DNA of 64,000 bases. Origin: Chryseobacterium salivictor. Its GTDB lineage: Bacteria; Bacteroidota; Bacteroidia; Flavobacteriales; Weeksellaceae. Below are positions 26,248-35,347 of this stretch, piece after piece. A program made the position numbers and the translations under genes. The stretch lies in NCBI RefSeq assembly GCF_004359195.1, contig NZ_CP037954.1, positions 992,001 to 1,056,000 on the forward strand, read 5' to 3'. How positions within the stretch are numbered: the stretch's first letter is position 1; every line of letters begins with the position of its first letter. The notes under the pieces were generated by a model. It was not told where the DNA came from. It saw only the letters and a program-made list of their open reading frames with translations, and did not search any database.

Positions 26248-28362
26248 TTATTTCTTCAAAGTCTTAAAGCCCATTTCATAAAGTGCAAAACTCAAAATAT
26301 CAGCGTTTTCGCCAATAACCTGTTCTGTACTTCTTCCTGCGCCGTGTCCCGCATTGGTTTCGATTCTCACCAAAACAGGATTACTGCACGATTGTTTTTC
26401 CTGCAATTCCGCACCGAATTTAAACGAGTGTGCCGGCACAACGCGGTCATCGTGATCGCTTGTGATAATCATGGTTGACGGGTAGCAAACTCCTTTTTTA
26501 ACCTGATGAACCGGTGAATAAGATTTTAAATAATCGAACATTTCTTTGCTGTCTTCGGCAGTTCCGTAATCGTAACTCCAGCCCGCTCCAGCTGTAAATT
26601 TGTTATAACGCAACATGTCCAGTACACCAACACCAGGGAAAGCTACTTTCGCCAGATCAGGTCTCATGGTCATGGTGGCACCAACGAGAAGTCCACCGTT
26701 TGAACGGCCGGAAAGTGCCATGTGATCTTTGGAAGTATATCCGTTTTTCTGCAAATATTCGCCGGCTGCGATGAAATCTTCGAATACATTTTTCTTCTGC
26801 ATTTTCGTTCCTGCATCGTGCCATTTTTTGCCGTACTCGCCGCCACCACGGATATTCGGAACCGCGTAAATTCCGCCGTTTTCCATCCAGATCGCATTCA
26901 CTACCGAGAAGGAAGGTTGCAAACTGATGTTGAATCCGCCGTAAGAATAAAGAATGGTCGGATTTTTTCCGTCGCGTTTCAATCCTTTTTTATAATTGAT
27001 CATCATCGGAATTTTCGTTCCGTCTTTTGAAGTATAAAATATTTGTTCTGAAATGTAATCTTCCGGGTTAAATTTCACCTTTGGTTTTTGATAAACTTCA
27101 GATTTTCCGCTATCCGCATTGAATTTGTAAATGGTTGGCGGCGTAATATAGTTGGTGAAAGAAAAATACAGATCTTTCTCTTTTTCTTTTCCGCTGAAAC
27201 CTCCTGCTGTTCCGATTCCTGGTAAGTCGATGGTGCGGATTAATTTACCGTTGTAATCAAATTGCTTCACCGAAGTTACCGCATCCAGCATATATTTTGC
27301 GAAGATAAATCCTCCGCCTGTTGAAACGCTGAGCACGTTTTGGGTTTCAGGAATCACATCAGTCCAAACGGTCGGCTGATTGATGTTGAATTTCACCAAA
27401 CGCATATTCGGTGCATTTTTATCGGTCAAGGCGTAAATGAAATCGCCTTTCGAATCGACCACATTGGTATTAAAATCATAGCCCTTCTGAACAGGAATAA
27501 AATCGGTTTTATTTTTTAAGTCTTTAATATACAGTTCATTGCCGTTTGTTGCTTCAGATGCTCTTAAAAATTCAAAGCGTTCATCATCAGAAACCCCAAC
27601 GCTCATATAGCGCCTTTTGAAATTTTCGCCGCCGATAATTAATTGATCGGCACTTTGTTTCGTTCCTAATTGATGGAAATAAACTTTGTGCGTATCGGTT
27701 TTAGCAGAGAGTTCACTCCCTTTCGGTTTGTCGTAACTTGAATAAAAGAAACCTTCATCGCCCCGCCAGGAAGCTCCGGAAAATTTAACATCAATAATCG
27801 TTTCATCAATCTTTTCTTTAGTTAAAGCATTGATAATGATTATTTTATTCCAGTCACTTCCGCCTTCGGAAATAGAGTAGGCAACCAGATTTCCTTTTTT
27901 ATTAAAGGAAACGCCTGCTAAAGAAGTGGTTCCTTTTTCCGAGAATTTATTAGGATCCAGAAAAACTTCGGTCTTGCCGTTTTTATCAGTCCGGTACAAA
28001 ATGGATTGCGCTTGAAGTCCGTCATTTTTATAAAAATAAGTAAAATCTCCTTCTTTAAACGGTGCGCCGATTTTCTCATAATTCCAGATATCTTTCAGCT
28101 GTGCACGGATCTCTTCACGGAAAGGAATTTTTGCCAGATAATCATTTGTAAAAGCGACTTCTCTCTGAACCCAGTCTTTGGTATCTTCGGCGCGGTCATC
28201 TTCTAACCAGCGGTATGGATCCTGGACTTTGGTCCCGAAATATTCATCGGTATGTTCTACTTTTTTCGTTTCCGGATAGTTCAAATTTTTGGTCATTTTC
28301 TGCGGTGCGCAAGAGGCAATCATTAATCCAGCTGCACCAAGAGCCAATGTTTTTACATTCAT
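26248..28362 (-). CDS. Prolyl oligopeptidase family serine peptidase (S9A), lipoprotein
   Basis: It cleaves short peptides after proline. The 704-residue protein has a lipoprotein signal (MIASC, Cys about 18), an N-terminal segment, a seven-bladed propeller (about 80-420) and a C-terminal alpha/beta-hydrolase. The triad is S554 in SGRSNGG, an Asp at 638-639 in SDHDDRVVP, and H673 in GHGAG, close to porcine POP numbering. The lipobox suggests an envelope location instead of the cytosol. A promoter element is at 28379-28386; a terminator follows at 26195. Confidence 0.93.
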   Translation of the reverse strand: MNVKTLALGAAGLMIASCAPQKMTKNLNYPETKKVEHTDEYFGTKVQDPYRWLEDDRAEDTKDWVQREVAFTNDYLAKIPFREEIRAQLKDIWNYEKIGAPFKEGDFTYFYKNDGLQAQSILYRTDKNGKTEVFLDPNKFSEKGTTSLAGVSFNKKGNLVAYSISEGGSDWNKIIIINALTKEKIDETIIDVKFSGASWRGDEGFFYSSYDKPKGSELSAKTDTHKVYFHQLGTKQSADQLIIGGENFKRRYMSVGVSDDERFEFLRASEATNGNELYIKDLKNKTDFIPVQKGYDFNTNVVDSKGDFIYALTDKNAPNMRLVKFNINQPTVWTDVIPETQNVLSVSTGGGFIFAKYMLDAVTSVKQFDYNGKLIRTIDLPGIGTAGGFSGKEKEKDLYFSFTNYITPPTIYKFNADSGKSEVYQKPKVKFNPEDYISEQIFYTSKDGTKIPMMINYKKGLKRDGKNPTILYSYGGFNISLQPSFSVVNAIWMENGGIYAVPNIRGGGEYGKKWHDAGTKMQKKNVFEDFIAAGEYLQKNGYTSKDHMALSGRSNGGLLVGATMTMRPDLAKVAFPGVGVLDMLRYNKFTAGAGWSYDYGTAEDSKEMFDYLKSYSPVHQVKKGVCYPSTMIITSDHDDRVVPAHSFKFGAELQEKQSCSNPVLVRIETNAGHGAGRSTEQVIGENADILSFALYEMGFKTLKK

Positions 28363-28684
28363 ATATTAAGAATTTTCTCAAAAATAAGATTTTTTACCGG
28401 AAGAAAAAAAACAGGAAACACGAAAAACCTATATCCGATGCTCATTTTGGCAATGAAAAGCCTGTTTTTTTATTACCTGTTTAATCTTTAATCCTTTTTG
28501 GTTTTTAATACACAAATGTATTTTTATAGACAGGAATCCCCAATAAATAGCTGCGAAATAAAAGGCTCGTTTAGTGATTGTTAAACTTTTTTAATATTCG
28601 TGCCCCCAACTTTAACAAACTTTAAAACAATTCATGATCTGAAAGGAATACAATTTGCTTAATTTTATACTCATAATTAAAGAT
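28363..28684. other. Divergent intergenic region upstream of the oligopeptidase
   Basis: These 322 bases hold the minus-strand -7 element at 28379-28386. A pair of complementary ends (28404-28415 and 28461-28471, AAAAAACAGG / CCTGTTTTTT) could form a stem with a 45-base loop. The rest is AT-rich without clear signals. Confidence 0.45.
28379..28386 (-). promoter_or_regulatory. -7 promoter element for the prolyl oligopeptidase
   Basis: The minus strand reads TATTTTTG, 17 bases before the ATG at 28362. Confidence 0.5.
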
Positions 28685-28879
28685 ATGCGAAAAGAAACAG
28701 GAATTATATTAGCGGGAAGTGTAGGCGTTCTTATTGGCCTTACCTTATTTGGTGTCAGAAAATTTTTATTAAAAAAAAGTAAAGAATATGATGAATATTA
28801 TGCAGATTTTCATCGCCATTTTGAACGTAAAAACAAAGACGAAGCAAACGACGGTGTTGAGTTTTTAGCCGTACGGTAA
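28685..28879 (+). CDS. Small single-span membrane protein
   Basis: It has 64 residues from the ATG at 28685: MRKETG, one hydrophobic span (IILAGSVGVLIGLTLFGV), a KKSKEYDEYY linker and an acidic/basic tail ending FLAVR. An upstream in-frame ATG at 28655 would add ten hydrophobic residues and is less likely. A terminator hairpin follows 16 bases after the stop, which supports a real, separately expressed gene. No family is recognised. Confidence 0.65.
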   Translation: MRKETGIILAGSVGVLIGLTLFGVRKFLLKKSKEYDEYYADFHRHFERKNKDEANDGVEFLAVR

Positions 28880-28894
28880 GTTATTTAAAAGTGT

Positions 28895-28930
28895 AAAAAA
28901 TTCTGTTTTCATTGAAAGCAGAATTTTTTT
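28895..28930 (+). terminator. Terminator after the small membrane protein
   Basis: AAAAAATTCTGTTTTC pairs with GAAAGCAGAATTTTTT (one G-T pair) around a 3-base loop, ending in seven T. Confidence 0.8.
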
Positions 28931-28994
28931 ATGCCTGTTTTTGAAGTCCTTCCATAACATTTCTGATAAATAATTTCGTGCTTAGAATTATTTT

Positions 28995-29616
28995 GCCACT
29001 AATGCACGAATTGAATGAGAACATTTTATTAGGAATGAAAATCTGTATATTTGACTGAGTTTTTGTTATAATCCAGACAGAAAAATTCGTGCATTTGTGG
29101 CATGGATATGTGCCACTAATGCACGAATTCAATTAACTCAAAGAGAATACCTCTTTTTTATGAATGAATATCTACATATTTGACTGAATTTTTTTTTTTA
29201 ATCCAGGAGAAAAAATTAGTGCATTTGTGGCATGGATAAGTGCCAGTAATGCACGAATTCAATTAACTCAAAGAGAATACCTCTTTTTTTATGAATGAAC
29301 ATCTACATATTTGACTGAATTTTTTTTAATCCAGGAGAAAAATTAGTGCATTTGTGGCATGGATAAGTGCCACTAATGCACGAATTCAATTAACTCAAAG
29401 AGAATACCTCTTTTTTTATGAATGAACATCTACATATTTGACTGAATTTTTTTTTAATCCAGGAGAAAAATTAGTGCATTTGTGGCATGGATAAGTGCCA
29501 CTAATGCACGAATTCAATTAACTCAAAGAGAATACCTCTTTTTTTATGAATGAATATCTACATATTTGACTGAATTTTTTTTTTAATCCAGGAGAAAAAA
29601 TTAGTGCATTTGTGGC
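28995..29616. repeat. Tandem array of five ~128-bp non-coding units
   Basis: Units start with GCCACTAATGCACGAATT (GCCAGTAAT in the third) at 28995, 29112, 29242, 29369 and 29497, giving lengths of 117, 130, 127, 128 and a last partial unit to about 29616. The first unit is the most diverged; the later four are nearly identical apart from T-run length. At each junction GTGCATTTGTGGCA and TGCCACTAATGCAC form a 14-bp stem with one mismatch around an 8-base loop, TGGATAAG. No conserved reading frame runs through the array. It lies in an 832-base gap between two plus-strand genes. Confidence 0.88.
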
Positions 29617-29711
29617 TTTTGTCATGCATAAAGACTTTGTCGCGATAATTTGCCGTCCCTAATTCCGTTAAAAATAAACTTTTTAGTTACTTTTACTCAA
29701 ATTTTTAATTC

Positions 29712-31115
29712 ATGGTTTTAAGCAGAATTTGGAGCGCGTTTATTATTGTCGCCATCATTGTCGGAAGTATAAAATATTTTTTTTCCGATTCCTACAAAGC
29801 GATTTATAACGATATGGTCGTTGGTAAAAGTGGCGATACCGTGCAGATAGCCACTCATAATATCGATGAATTAAGTCCTGAAATTAAAAATGCCTTATTG
29901 CTGAAACCCGTTTTTGAACAAAATAGAATTCATTATAAAACGGATTCTGCAAAATCAAAAGTTGCCGTTTATCGTGTTCAGCAAACTGATGGCGTTATCG
30001 GAACTTCTGAAACTGCGGTGAAAATCTGTTTGGGTTTAATCGGGATTATGACGCTCTTCATGGGATTCATGAGTATTGCCGAAAAAGCTGGTGGAATCAA
30101 TCTGCTGTCCCGAATGATTCAGCCTTTTTTCTCCAAATTATTTCCGGAAATTCCGAAAAACCATCCGTCTTTTGGGCACATGTTACTGAATTTTTCGGCC
30201 AACCTTTTGGGTTTAGATAATGCCGCAACACCTTTTGGCCTGAAGGCGATGGAAAGTTTACAAACCTTAAACCCCGACAAAGACAACGCAAGTAATTCCC
30301 AAATTATGTTTCTCTGTCTGCATGCCGGCGGATTAACTTTAATTCCGGTTTCTATTATTGCAATCCGTGCTTCGATGGGCTCTCATACGCCAACCGACAT
30401 TTTTCTGCCTTGTATGATAGCGACATTTGCGGCAACTTTGGCAGCGATGATTGTGGTTTCTATTTATCAGAAAATCAATTTGTTACAGCCGATTGTCATT
30501 GCGTATGTTGGTGGAATTTCTGCAATTATCGGCTTATTGGTTGTTTATTTGGTGAGTTTAAGCAAAGAAGGACTCGATAATTTCAGCATGCTGTTGAGCA
30601 ACGGAATTATTCTTCTCATTTTCTTCGCGATCGTTTTGGGTGCACTTTACAAAAAGATAGATGTTTTCGATGCTTTTATTGATGGCGCTAAAGAAGGATT
30701 CTGGACTTGTGTGAAAATCATTCCTTATCTGGTCGGAATGCTCATCGCAATTTCTTTGTTAAGAACTTCCGGCGTTTTCGATGTTTTAATTGATGGAATG
30801 AAATGGGTCGCACAAGTTGTCGGTTTTGACACAAGATTTGTGGATGGTTTGCCGACTGCTTTAATTAAACCGCTTTCAGGTTCGGGAGCGCGCGGAATGA
30901 TGGTCGACACGATGCAGACTTTCGGCGCAGACAGTTTTCAGGGAAGATTAGCCGCGGTTTTACAGGGAAGTTCAGATACCACTTTTTATGTAATTGCCAT
31001 TTATTTCGGTGCCGTAGGAATTAAAAACACTCGTTATACCGTTACAGCAATGCTTTTGGCAGATTTGGTGGGGATTATCACTTCGGTTATTTTGGCGTAT
31101 ATTTTCTTTGCATAA
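29712..31115 (+). CDS. Fused SpmA/SpmB-type nucleoside-recognition membrane protein
   Basis: The 467-residue inner-membrane protein contains two Gate-type (nucleoside-recognition) domains. The N-terminal half has GLDNAATPFGLKAMESLQ, the SpmA signature. The C-terminal half has LPTALIKPLSGSGARGMM and GSSDTTFYVIAIYFG, the SpmB signature. In Bacillus these are two genes. This organism is not a spore former, so a transport role is likely, with substrate unknown. An extracytoplasmic stretch separates the first span from the rest. Confidence 0.85.
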   Translation: MVLSRIWSAFIIVAIIVGSIKYFFSDSYKAIYNDMVVGKSGDTVQIATHNIDELSPEIKNALLLKPVFEQNRIHYKTDSAKSKVAVYRVQQTDGVIGTSETAVKICLGLIGIMTLFMGFMSIAEKAGGINLLSRMIQPFFSKLFPEIPKNHPSFGHMLLNFSANLLGLDNAATPFGLKAMESLQTLNPDKDNASNSQIMFLCLHAGGLTLIPVSIIAIRASMGSHTPTDIFLPCMIATFAATLAAMIVVSIYQKINLLQPIVIAYVGGISAIIGLLVVYLVSLSKEGLDNFSMLLSNGIILLIFFAIVLGALYKKIDVFDAFIDGAKEGFWTCVKIIPYLVGMLIAISLLRTSGVFDVLIDGMKWVAQVVGFDTRFVDGLPTALIKPLSGSGARGMMVDTMQTFGADSFQGRLAAVLQGSSDTTFYVIAIYFGAVGIKNTRYTVTAMLLADLVGIITSVILAYIFFA

Positions 31116-31118
31116 TCG

Positions 31119-31571
31119 GGTGCAAGATTCAGGATGCAAGGTACAGGGAAAGAGGTTATATATTTAAAAATTTGAGATATGAGTTACCATAAACTTGACA
31201 TTTATAACCTTTCTTTTGAGTTGTTTATCGAAACCCATCGACTCTCTTTTCAACTGCCAAAATATGAATTATATGAACTCGGAAGTCAGTTAAGACGTTC
31301 ATCAGATTCTGTTAATTCTAATATTGTCGAAGGTTATGGAAGACGAATGTATAAAGCCGACTACATTAGATTTCTTGTATTTTCGCATAGCAGTTGTGAT
31401 GAAACCACCAATCATATATTAAAGATTATTCGTCTATATCCTGATATTACAGAATTTAATGAGATACTTGAAAAATATAAACTTTTAGGAGGAAAACTCC
31501 ATAATTATATAGAATACGTCAAAAATAATTGGCGCGCATAACCCTGAACCATGCAACCTGAAACTTGCACC
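31119..31571. mobile_element. Putative cassette: inverted repeats around a four-helix-bundle gene
   Basis: The 30-base sequence at 31119-31148 and the 30 bases at 31542-31571 are inverted copies matching at 26 of 30 positions; all four mismatches are A/T. The right repeat begins one base after the stop of the enclosed gene. This is the shape of a small non-autonomous element. There is no transposase, and no target duplication was established. Confidence 0.5.
31179..31541 (+). CDS. Four-helix-bundle protein (S23/IVP-Avd family)
   Basis: This 120-residue protein is of the 23S rRNA intervening-sequence/Avd fold, forming a four-helix bundle that usually makes a pentamer and binds nucleic acid. 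The family core ELGSQLRRSSDSVNSNIVEG is at about residues 32-51, followed by GRRMYKADYIRFL. Relatives are found in rRNA intervening sequences, next to diversity-generating reverse transcriptases, or alone, as here. No reverse transcriptase or variable repeat is present in the window. The gene is boxed by 30-bp inverted repeats, suggesting it moved as a unit between the SpmA/B and downstream genes. Confidence 0.9.
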   Translation: MSYHKLDIYNLSFELFIETHRLSFQLPKYELYELGSQLRRSSDSVNSNIVEGYGRRMYKADYIRFLVFSHSSCDETTNHILKIIRLYPDITEFNEILEKYKLLGGKLHNYIEYVKNNWRA

Positions 31572-31584
31572 AAAATAAATAAAT

Positions 31585-31971
31585 ATGATCCACGACAAAG
31601 ACTACATCATCAGAATAGTAAAACAGTTTTCAGAATTCCTTTCTAAAATGATTTTGGGAGGAAGCAACGGCGACCTTTTAGAACTTCAAAGGATTTTTGA
31701 TACCAATATGAACGATACGTTTAAAATGGATTTTGAAACATTGGCTTCAAAATCTGCTGACGAAATTGTTCAGTTAATCAATGACAAAGACAAAAGCCAT
31801 CATATTCCATATTTTGAATTGTTGGGAAACCTATTCTACTTTAAAAATAAAGAAAATCCGAATCCCGATTTTGCGGCAAAAGCCATCGTTTTCTACGAAA
31901 AATATTTACAGACCAGCGGTGTTTTTTCGATGCCGGTTGTAAGTAGAATCGGGGAGTTGAAAAAAGGATAA
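31585..31971 (+). CDS. Conserved helical protein of unknown function
   Basis: It has 128 residues with no signal or membrane segments. It is mostly helical, with NDTFKMDFETLASKSADEIVQL in the middle. I do not recognise a domain. It sits 6 bases upstream of the MutS-like gene and is almost certainly co-transcribed with it, so a joint role is plausible but unproven. Confidence 0.7.
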   Translation: MIHDKDYIIRIVKQFSEFLSKMILGGSNGDLLELQRIFDTNMNDTFKMDFETLASKSADEIVQLINDKDKSHHIPYFELLGNLFYFKNKENPNPDFAAKAIVFYEKYLQTSGVFSMPVVSRIGELKKG

Positions 31972-31977
31972 AACGGA

Positions 31978-33765
31978 ATGGAAGAATTATATGAGCTTCT
32001 TGCTGAAAAAAAGAAAACCTTACAGAAATTCCAGAAAAAGCTGACCGTTTTAGGCTGGATCAGAGTGGCAGTATTTCTTTCTATTGCTTATTTTTTATTA
32101 AAATATTTCATTTTTGAAAGTGGTTTGCAAAGTCATTTGTATTTGGGGATTTTCTTCACGGTTTTATTTTTCATTTTGGGATATTTCCTTTTAAAGGTAA
32201 AACAGCAACTGCAATTTTATAAAGATTATCTTCATATTGGAAATCAGATCATCACCAAAACAGAATTCGATACAGGTCTTGCTTTTGAGGAAAATATTGA
32301 CAATCATCCTTATGCCAAAGATCTGGATATTCTGGGCAAAAACTCGCTCTTCAGTTCTATTAACTACTGCCAAACGGTTTTAGGTAAAAATAAACTCAAA
32401 GATTTTCTTTTAAATTTAAGTTTAGAAAAAGCAAAAATAGTCGCTAAGCAAAAATCAATCACCGAACTTTCTCAAAAGACTGAATGGTACATTCATTTTC
32501 TCACTTTAGCGAAATCGCTGGATATCAATGGTGAAATCAATCATCCTGAACCTAAAGAACCTGTTTTTAAAAATGCCGTTTTAGCAAAAATTGCGGTCGT
32601 TGTAATTCCTGTTTTAACTTTCGGTGTTTTGCTTTCTTTGGCTTTCATCAGTATTCCCTCTTTATATCTGACTTTAATTTTCGCGGGTATTTTTGCCTGT
32701 TCCCGAGTTATTTTAATGTTTTATGGTAAAAAAATCGAATCCATTTCCGGGACTTTATCTTTTAATTCTGAACAGTATGAGCAGTTTTTAGCGGTATTTT
32801 CTCACATCGAAAAAGAACAGTTCAAAGAAGAACTGAATCAAAAGCTGCAGAAGAAATTTGTTTCGGGGAAAAGCAAATCGTCGCGCAAAGAAATCGAAAA
32901 ACTGGCGCGTCTCCTTAGAAATTACGAAAACGGACAAAGTAATATCGGCGTCATTCTGAATAATTTCTTCCTTTGGAAACTGAACTTTGCCCTGAAAATT
33001 GAAAATCAGATTAAAAATATTGAACAGGATTTACCGCAATGGTTTGATGCTTTTTCAGAGTTTGAAGCGTTGATTTCTTTGGGAATTTTCAAATTTAAAA
33101 ATCCGGAATATCAATATCCGAAAATTTCTGATTCCGGCGAAAAGTTGAGCGCAGAAAAAATAATTCATCCTCTTTTATATCAGCCAGAAGTGGTTTCCAA
33201 TGATTTTCAGATCTCTCAAAATACAGAAATCTCAATCATTACCGGTGCAAATATGACGGGAAAATCTACGTTTCTGCGAACGGTGGGAATTAATTTAGTG
33301 CTGGCAATGAACGGTTGTCCCGTTGCTGCAAGAGAATTTCGATTTATTCCGATGAAACTTTTTACGTCGATGCGAACGAGTGACTCTTTAAACGATGGAA
33401 CTTCTTATTTTAATGCAGAGATTCTTCGTCTCCGAAGTCTGGTCGAAAATTTAGAGAAAGGAATCCCGCAGTTCATTATTTTAGATGAGATTTTAAAAGG
33501 CACCAATTCCCAGGATAAACTCACTGGTTCCGAATTATTCTTGGAAAAATTAATGAAAAGCAAAACCCTTTTTTCCTGCCTCATTGCCACCCACGATTTG
33601 GAACTCACCAAAATCGAACAGAAATTTCCTGCTGAGATTAAAAACTATTGTTTTGAATTAGAGCAAAAAAATGGGGAATTGGAAACCGATTATAAACTTC
33701 GAAACGGCGTTACCAAAAGCATGAATGCGATTTATCTGATGAAGAAATTCGGGATTATTGAGTAA
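31978..33765 (+). CDS. MutS-like ATPase with membrane segments
   Basis: In 595 residues, the C-terminal third is a MutS-type ABC ATPase: Walker A GANMTGKS at 423-430, a STFLRTVGINL helix, Walker B ILDEILKGTN with D503 and E504, and the CLIATHDLEL segment. The mismatch-recognition and connector domains of MutS are absent. Instead the N-terminal part has two hydrophobic spans at about 22-70 and two more at about 200-245, then a helical core. It is thus a MutS-family membrane protein of the type seen in Bacteroidota, not a repair MutS. Its function is unknown. Confidence 0.85.
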   Translation: MEELYELLAEKKKTLQKFQKKLTVLGWIRVAVFLSIAYFLLKYFIFESGLQSHLYLGIFFTVLFFILGYFLLKVKQQLQFYKDYLHIGNQIITKTEFDTGLAFEENIDNHPYAKDLDILGKNSLFSSINYCQTVLGKNKLKDFLLNLSLEKAKIVAKQKSITELSQKTEWYIHFLTLAKSLDINGEINHPEPKEPVFKNAVLAKIAVVVIPVLTFGVLLSLAFISIPSLYLTLIFAGIFACSRVILMFYGKKIESISGTLSFNSEQYEQFLAVFSHIEKEQFKEELNQKLQKKFVSGKSKSSRKEIEKLARLLRNYENGQSNIGVILNNFFLWKLNFALKIENQIKNIEQDLPQWFDAFSEFEALISLGIFKFKNPEYQYPKISDSGEKLSAEKIIHPLLYQPEVVSNDFQISQNTEISIITGANMTGKSTFLRTVGINLVLAMNGCPVAAREFRFIPMKLFTSMRTSDSLNDGTSYFNAEILRLRSLVENLEKGIPQFIILDEILKGTNSQDKLTGSELFLEKLMKSKTLFSCLIATHDLELTKIEQKFPAEIKNYCFELEQKNGELETDYKLRNGVTKSMNAIYLMKKFGIIE

Positions 33766-33921
33766 CGTTATTTAAATTTTAACTTATAAGTTGTGACTTA
33801 TATATTTAAAATAAAAGTAACCGGAAGTTTTAAGATTTTAATGCTGAGTTTAATTTAAATAAGTGCTAAAGTAATTTGTAACAAATCACCAAAAATTCCG
33901 TCTTATTCTCTAAAATGATCA

Positions 33922-35271
33922 ATGAAGAAATCTGCTGTTTTTTTTCTGAGTTTGCTGTCCGCTTTTGTGTTTTCTCAAAAAGTATGGACGTTGCAGGAAT
34001 GTGTGAATTACGCTGTAGAAAACAATTTACAAGTTATTCAGAACACTTATAACAAGAAACTTCAGGATAATTCTTTACAAATTGCCAAACGGCAATATTT
34101 GCCGGGAGTTTCCGGAACCATCAACAATAATGTCAGTTTCGGACAGGGTATTGATGTTTTTGGAACCACCAACCGGAATGATAATTTTAGCAATAGAGCG
34201 AGCGTTGGCGCCGATATTTTGATTTATAATAATGGCAGATTAGAAAAGAATATCAGAAAAACTGAGTTTGATGTTGAGGCCAGCAAATTTGATATCGAAA
34301 AGATCAAAAATGATATTTCACTTCAAATTGCACAGCAATATCTTTCCATCTTACTGAACCGGGAAATTACCAAAATTTCGGAAAGTGCTCTGGATAATGC
34401 AGACAAACTCTACAAAAGAGCAAAGATCACTACGGAAGTCGGCACCACGCCACAAACGATTTTGGCAGAAGCGGAAGCGGCTCTGGCCCGGGAAAAACAA
34501 AATGTAAAAACCGCACAGATCAACACGGAGCGGAGTTTGTTTGCGTTAGCGATGCTTTTGCAACTTCCTGATTATAAAAATTTCGATATTCAGAATGTCA
34601 ATATTCAAAGTGAGATCGAGGCTCCATTATTTTCCGCTGACCAAATTATTGAAAAGGCATTTGAAAATCAGCCTCAAATAAAATCCGCAGAAGTAAGAAT
34701 AAAATCCGCAGAAGCACAAACCGAAATTACAGAAACTGCTTTTTGGCCGACGGTAACCGCAAGCGCAGGAATTGGAACTTCCTATTTTAATTCTCTTGTG
34801 ACCAATTATGCCGGGCGTGATATCAACGGAAACCCGATTAAAGAAAGTGGTTTTTTCAAACAGTACAAAGATAATTTCGGACAACAGCTCGGCCTTTCTG
34901 CCAACATTCCTATTTTCAATAAAGGGATTACCCGATTAAATGTTGAGCAATCGAAAATTAATGAAGATATTGCAAAAAATGCTTTGCTTCAACAAAAGCA
35001 GCAGGTTTTACAGAATGTGCAGCAAGCCCAGTTTGACGCAGAAAGTAATTACCAGGCCTATCTCGCAGCTTCACAAGCCGTGAAAAGCGCGAAGCTTGCA
35101 CTGGATTTTGCAGAGAAAAGCTATAACGCCGGAAAAACGACGATTTACGACTTAAACATTGCCCGGAATAATTACGCAAATGCCCAGGGAAGTGTCGAGC
35201 AATCGAAGTTTAATTATCTGTTTAGTTTAAAACTGTTGAACTTCTATGCCGGAATTCCTTTATCTTTATAG
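33922..35271 (+). CDS. TolC family outer-membrane efflux protein
   Basis: This is the channel component of an efflux or secretion system. The 449-residue protein has a signal peptide (ending VFSQKVW), then two repeated OEP units with long helices such as AKRQYLPGVSGTINNN and AEAQTEITETAFWPTVTAS, and a C-terminal YNAGKTTIYDLNIARNNY segment typical of TolC. Neither the membrane-fusion protein nor the pump gene is adjacent; after it comes a SprT-like gene 76 bases on. Confidence 0.92.
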   Translation: MKKSAVFFLSLLSAFVFSQKVWTLQECVNYAVENNLQVIQNTYNKKLQDNSLQIAKRQYLPGVSGTINNNVSFGQGIDVFGTTNRNDNFSNRASVGADILIYNNGRLEKNIRKTEFDVEASKFDIEKIKNDISLQIAQQYLSILLNREITKISESALDNADKLYKRAKITTEVGTTPQTILAEAEAALAREKQNVKTAQINTERSLFALAMLLQLPDYKNFDIQNVNIQSEIEAPLFSADQIIEKAFENQPQIKSAEVRIKSAEAQTEITETAFWPTVTASAGIGTSYFNSLVTNYAGRDINGNPIKESGFFKQYKDNFGQQLGLSANIPIFNKGITRLNVEQSKINEDIAKNALLQQKQQVLQNVQQAQFDAESNYQAYLAASQAVKSAKLALDFAEKSYNAGKTTIYDLNIARNNYANAQGSVEQSKFNYLFSLKLLNFYAGIPLSL

Positions 35272-35347
35272 AAATTTTTGGAGAAATTCTTAATCCTTTA
35301 AAAAAGTGGGAAAAAAGAATTTCTTACTTTTAAACGGAAGATAAAAA

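Noticed and set aside
28404..28471. Terminator-like pair AAAAAACAGG / CCTGTTTTTT
   Set aside because: The 45-base loop is too long and no gene ends there.
28929..29132. 67-residue minus-strand frame over the tandem array
   Set aside because: It exists because two array units happen to stay open; its sequence follows the repeat and has no start context or family.
28995..29616. CRISPR array
   Set aside because: Units are about 128 bp with no unique spacers, and no cas genes are present.
31179..31541. Diversity-generating retroelement accessory gene (avd)
   Set aside because: The fold matches, but there is no reverse transcriptase, template repeat or variable repeat in the window.
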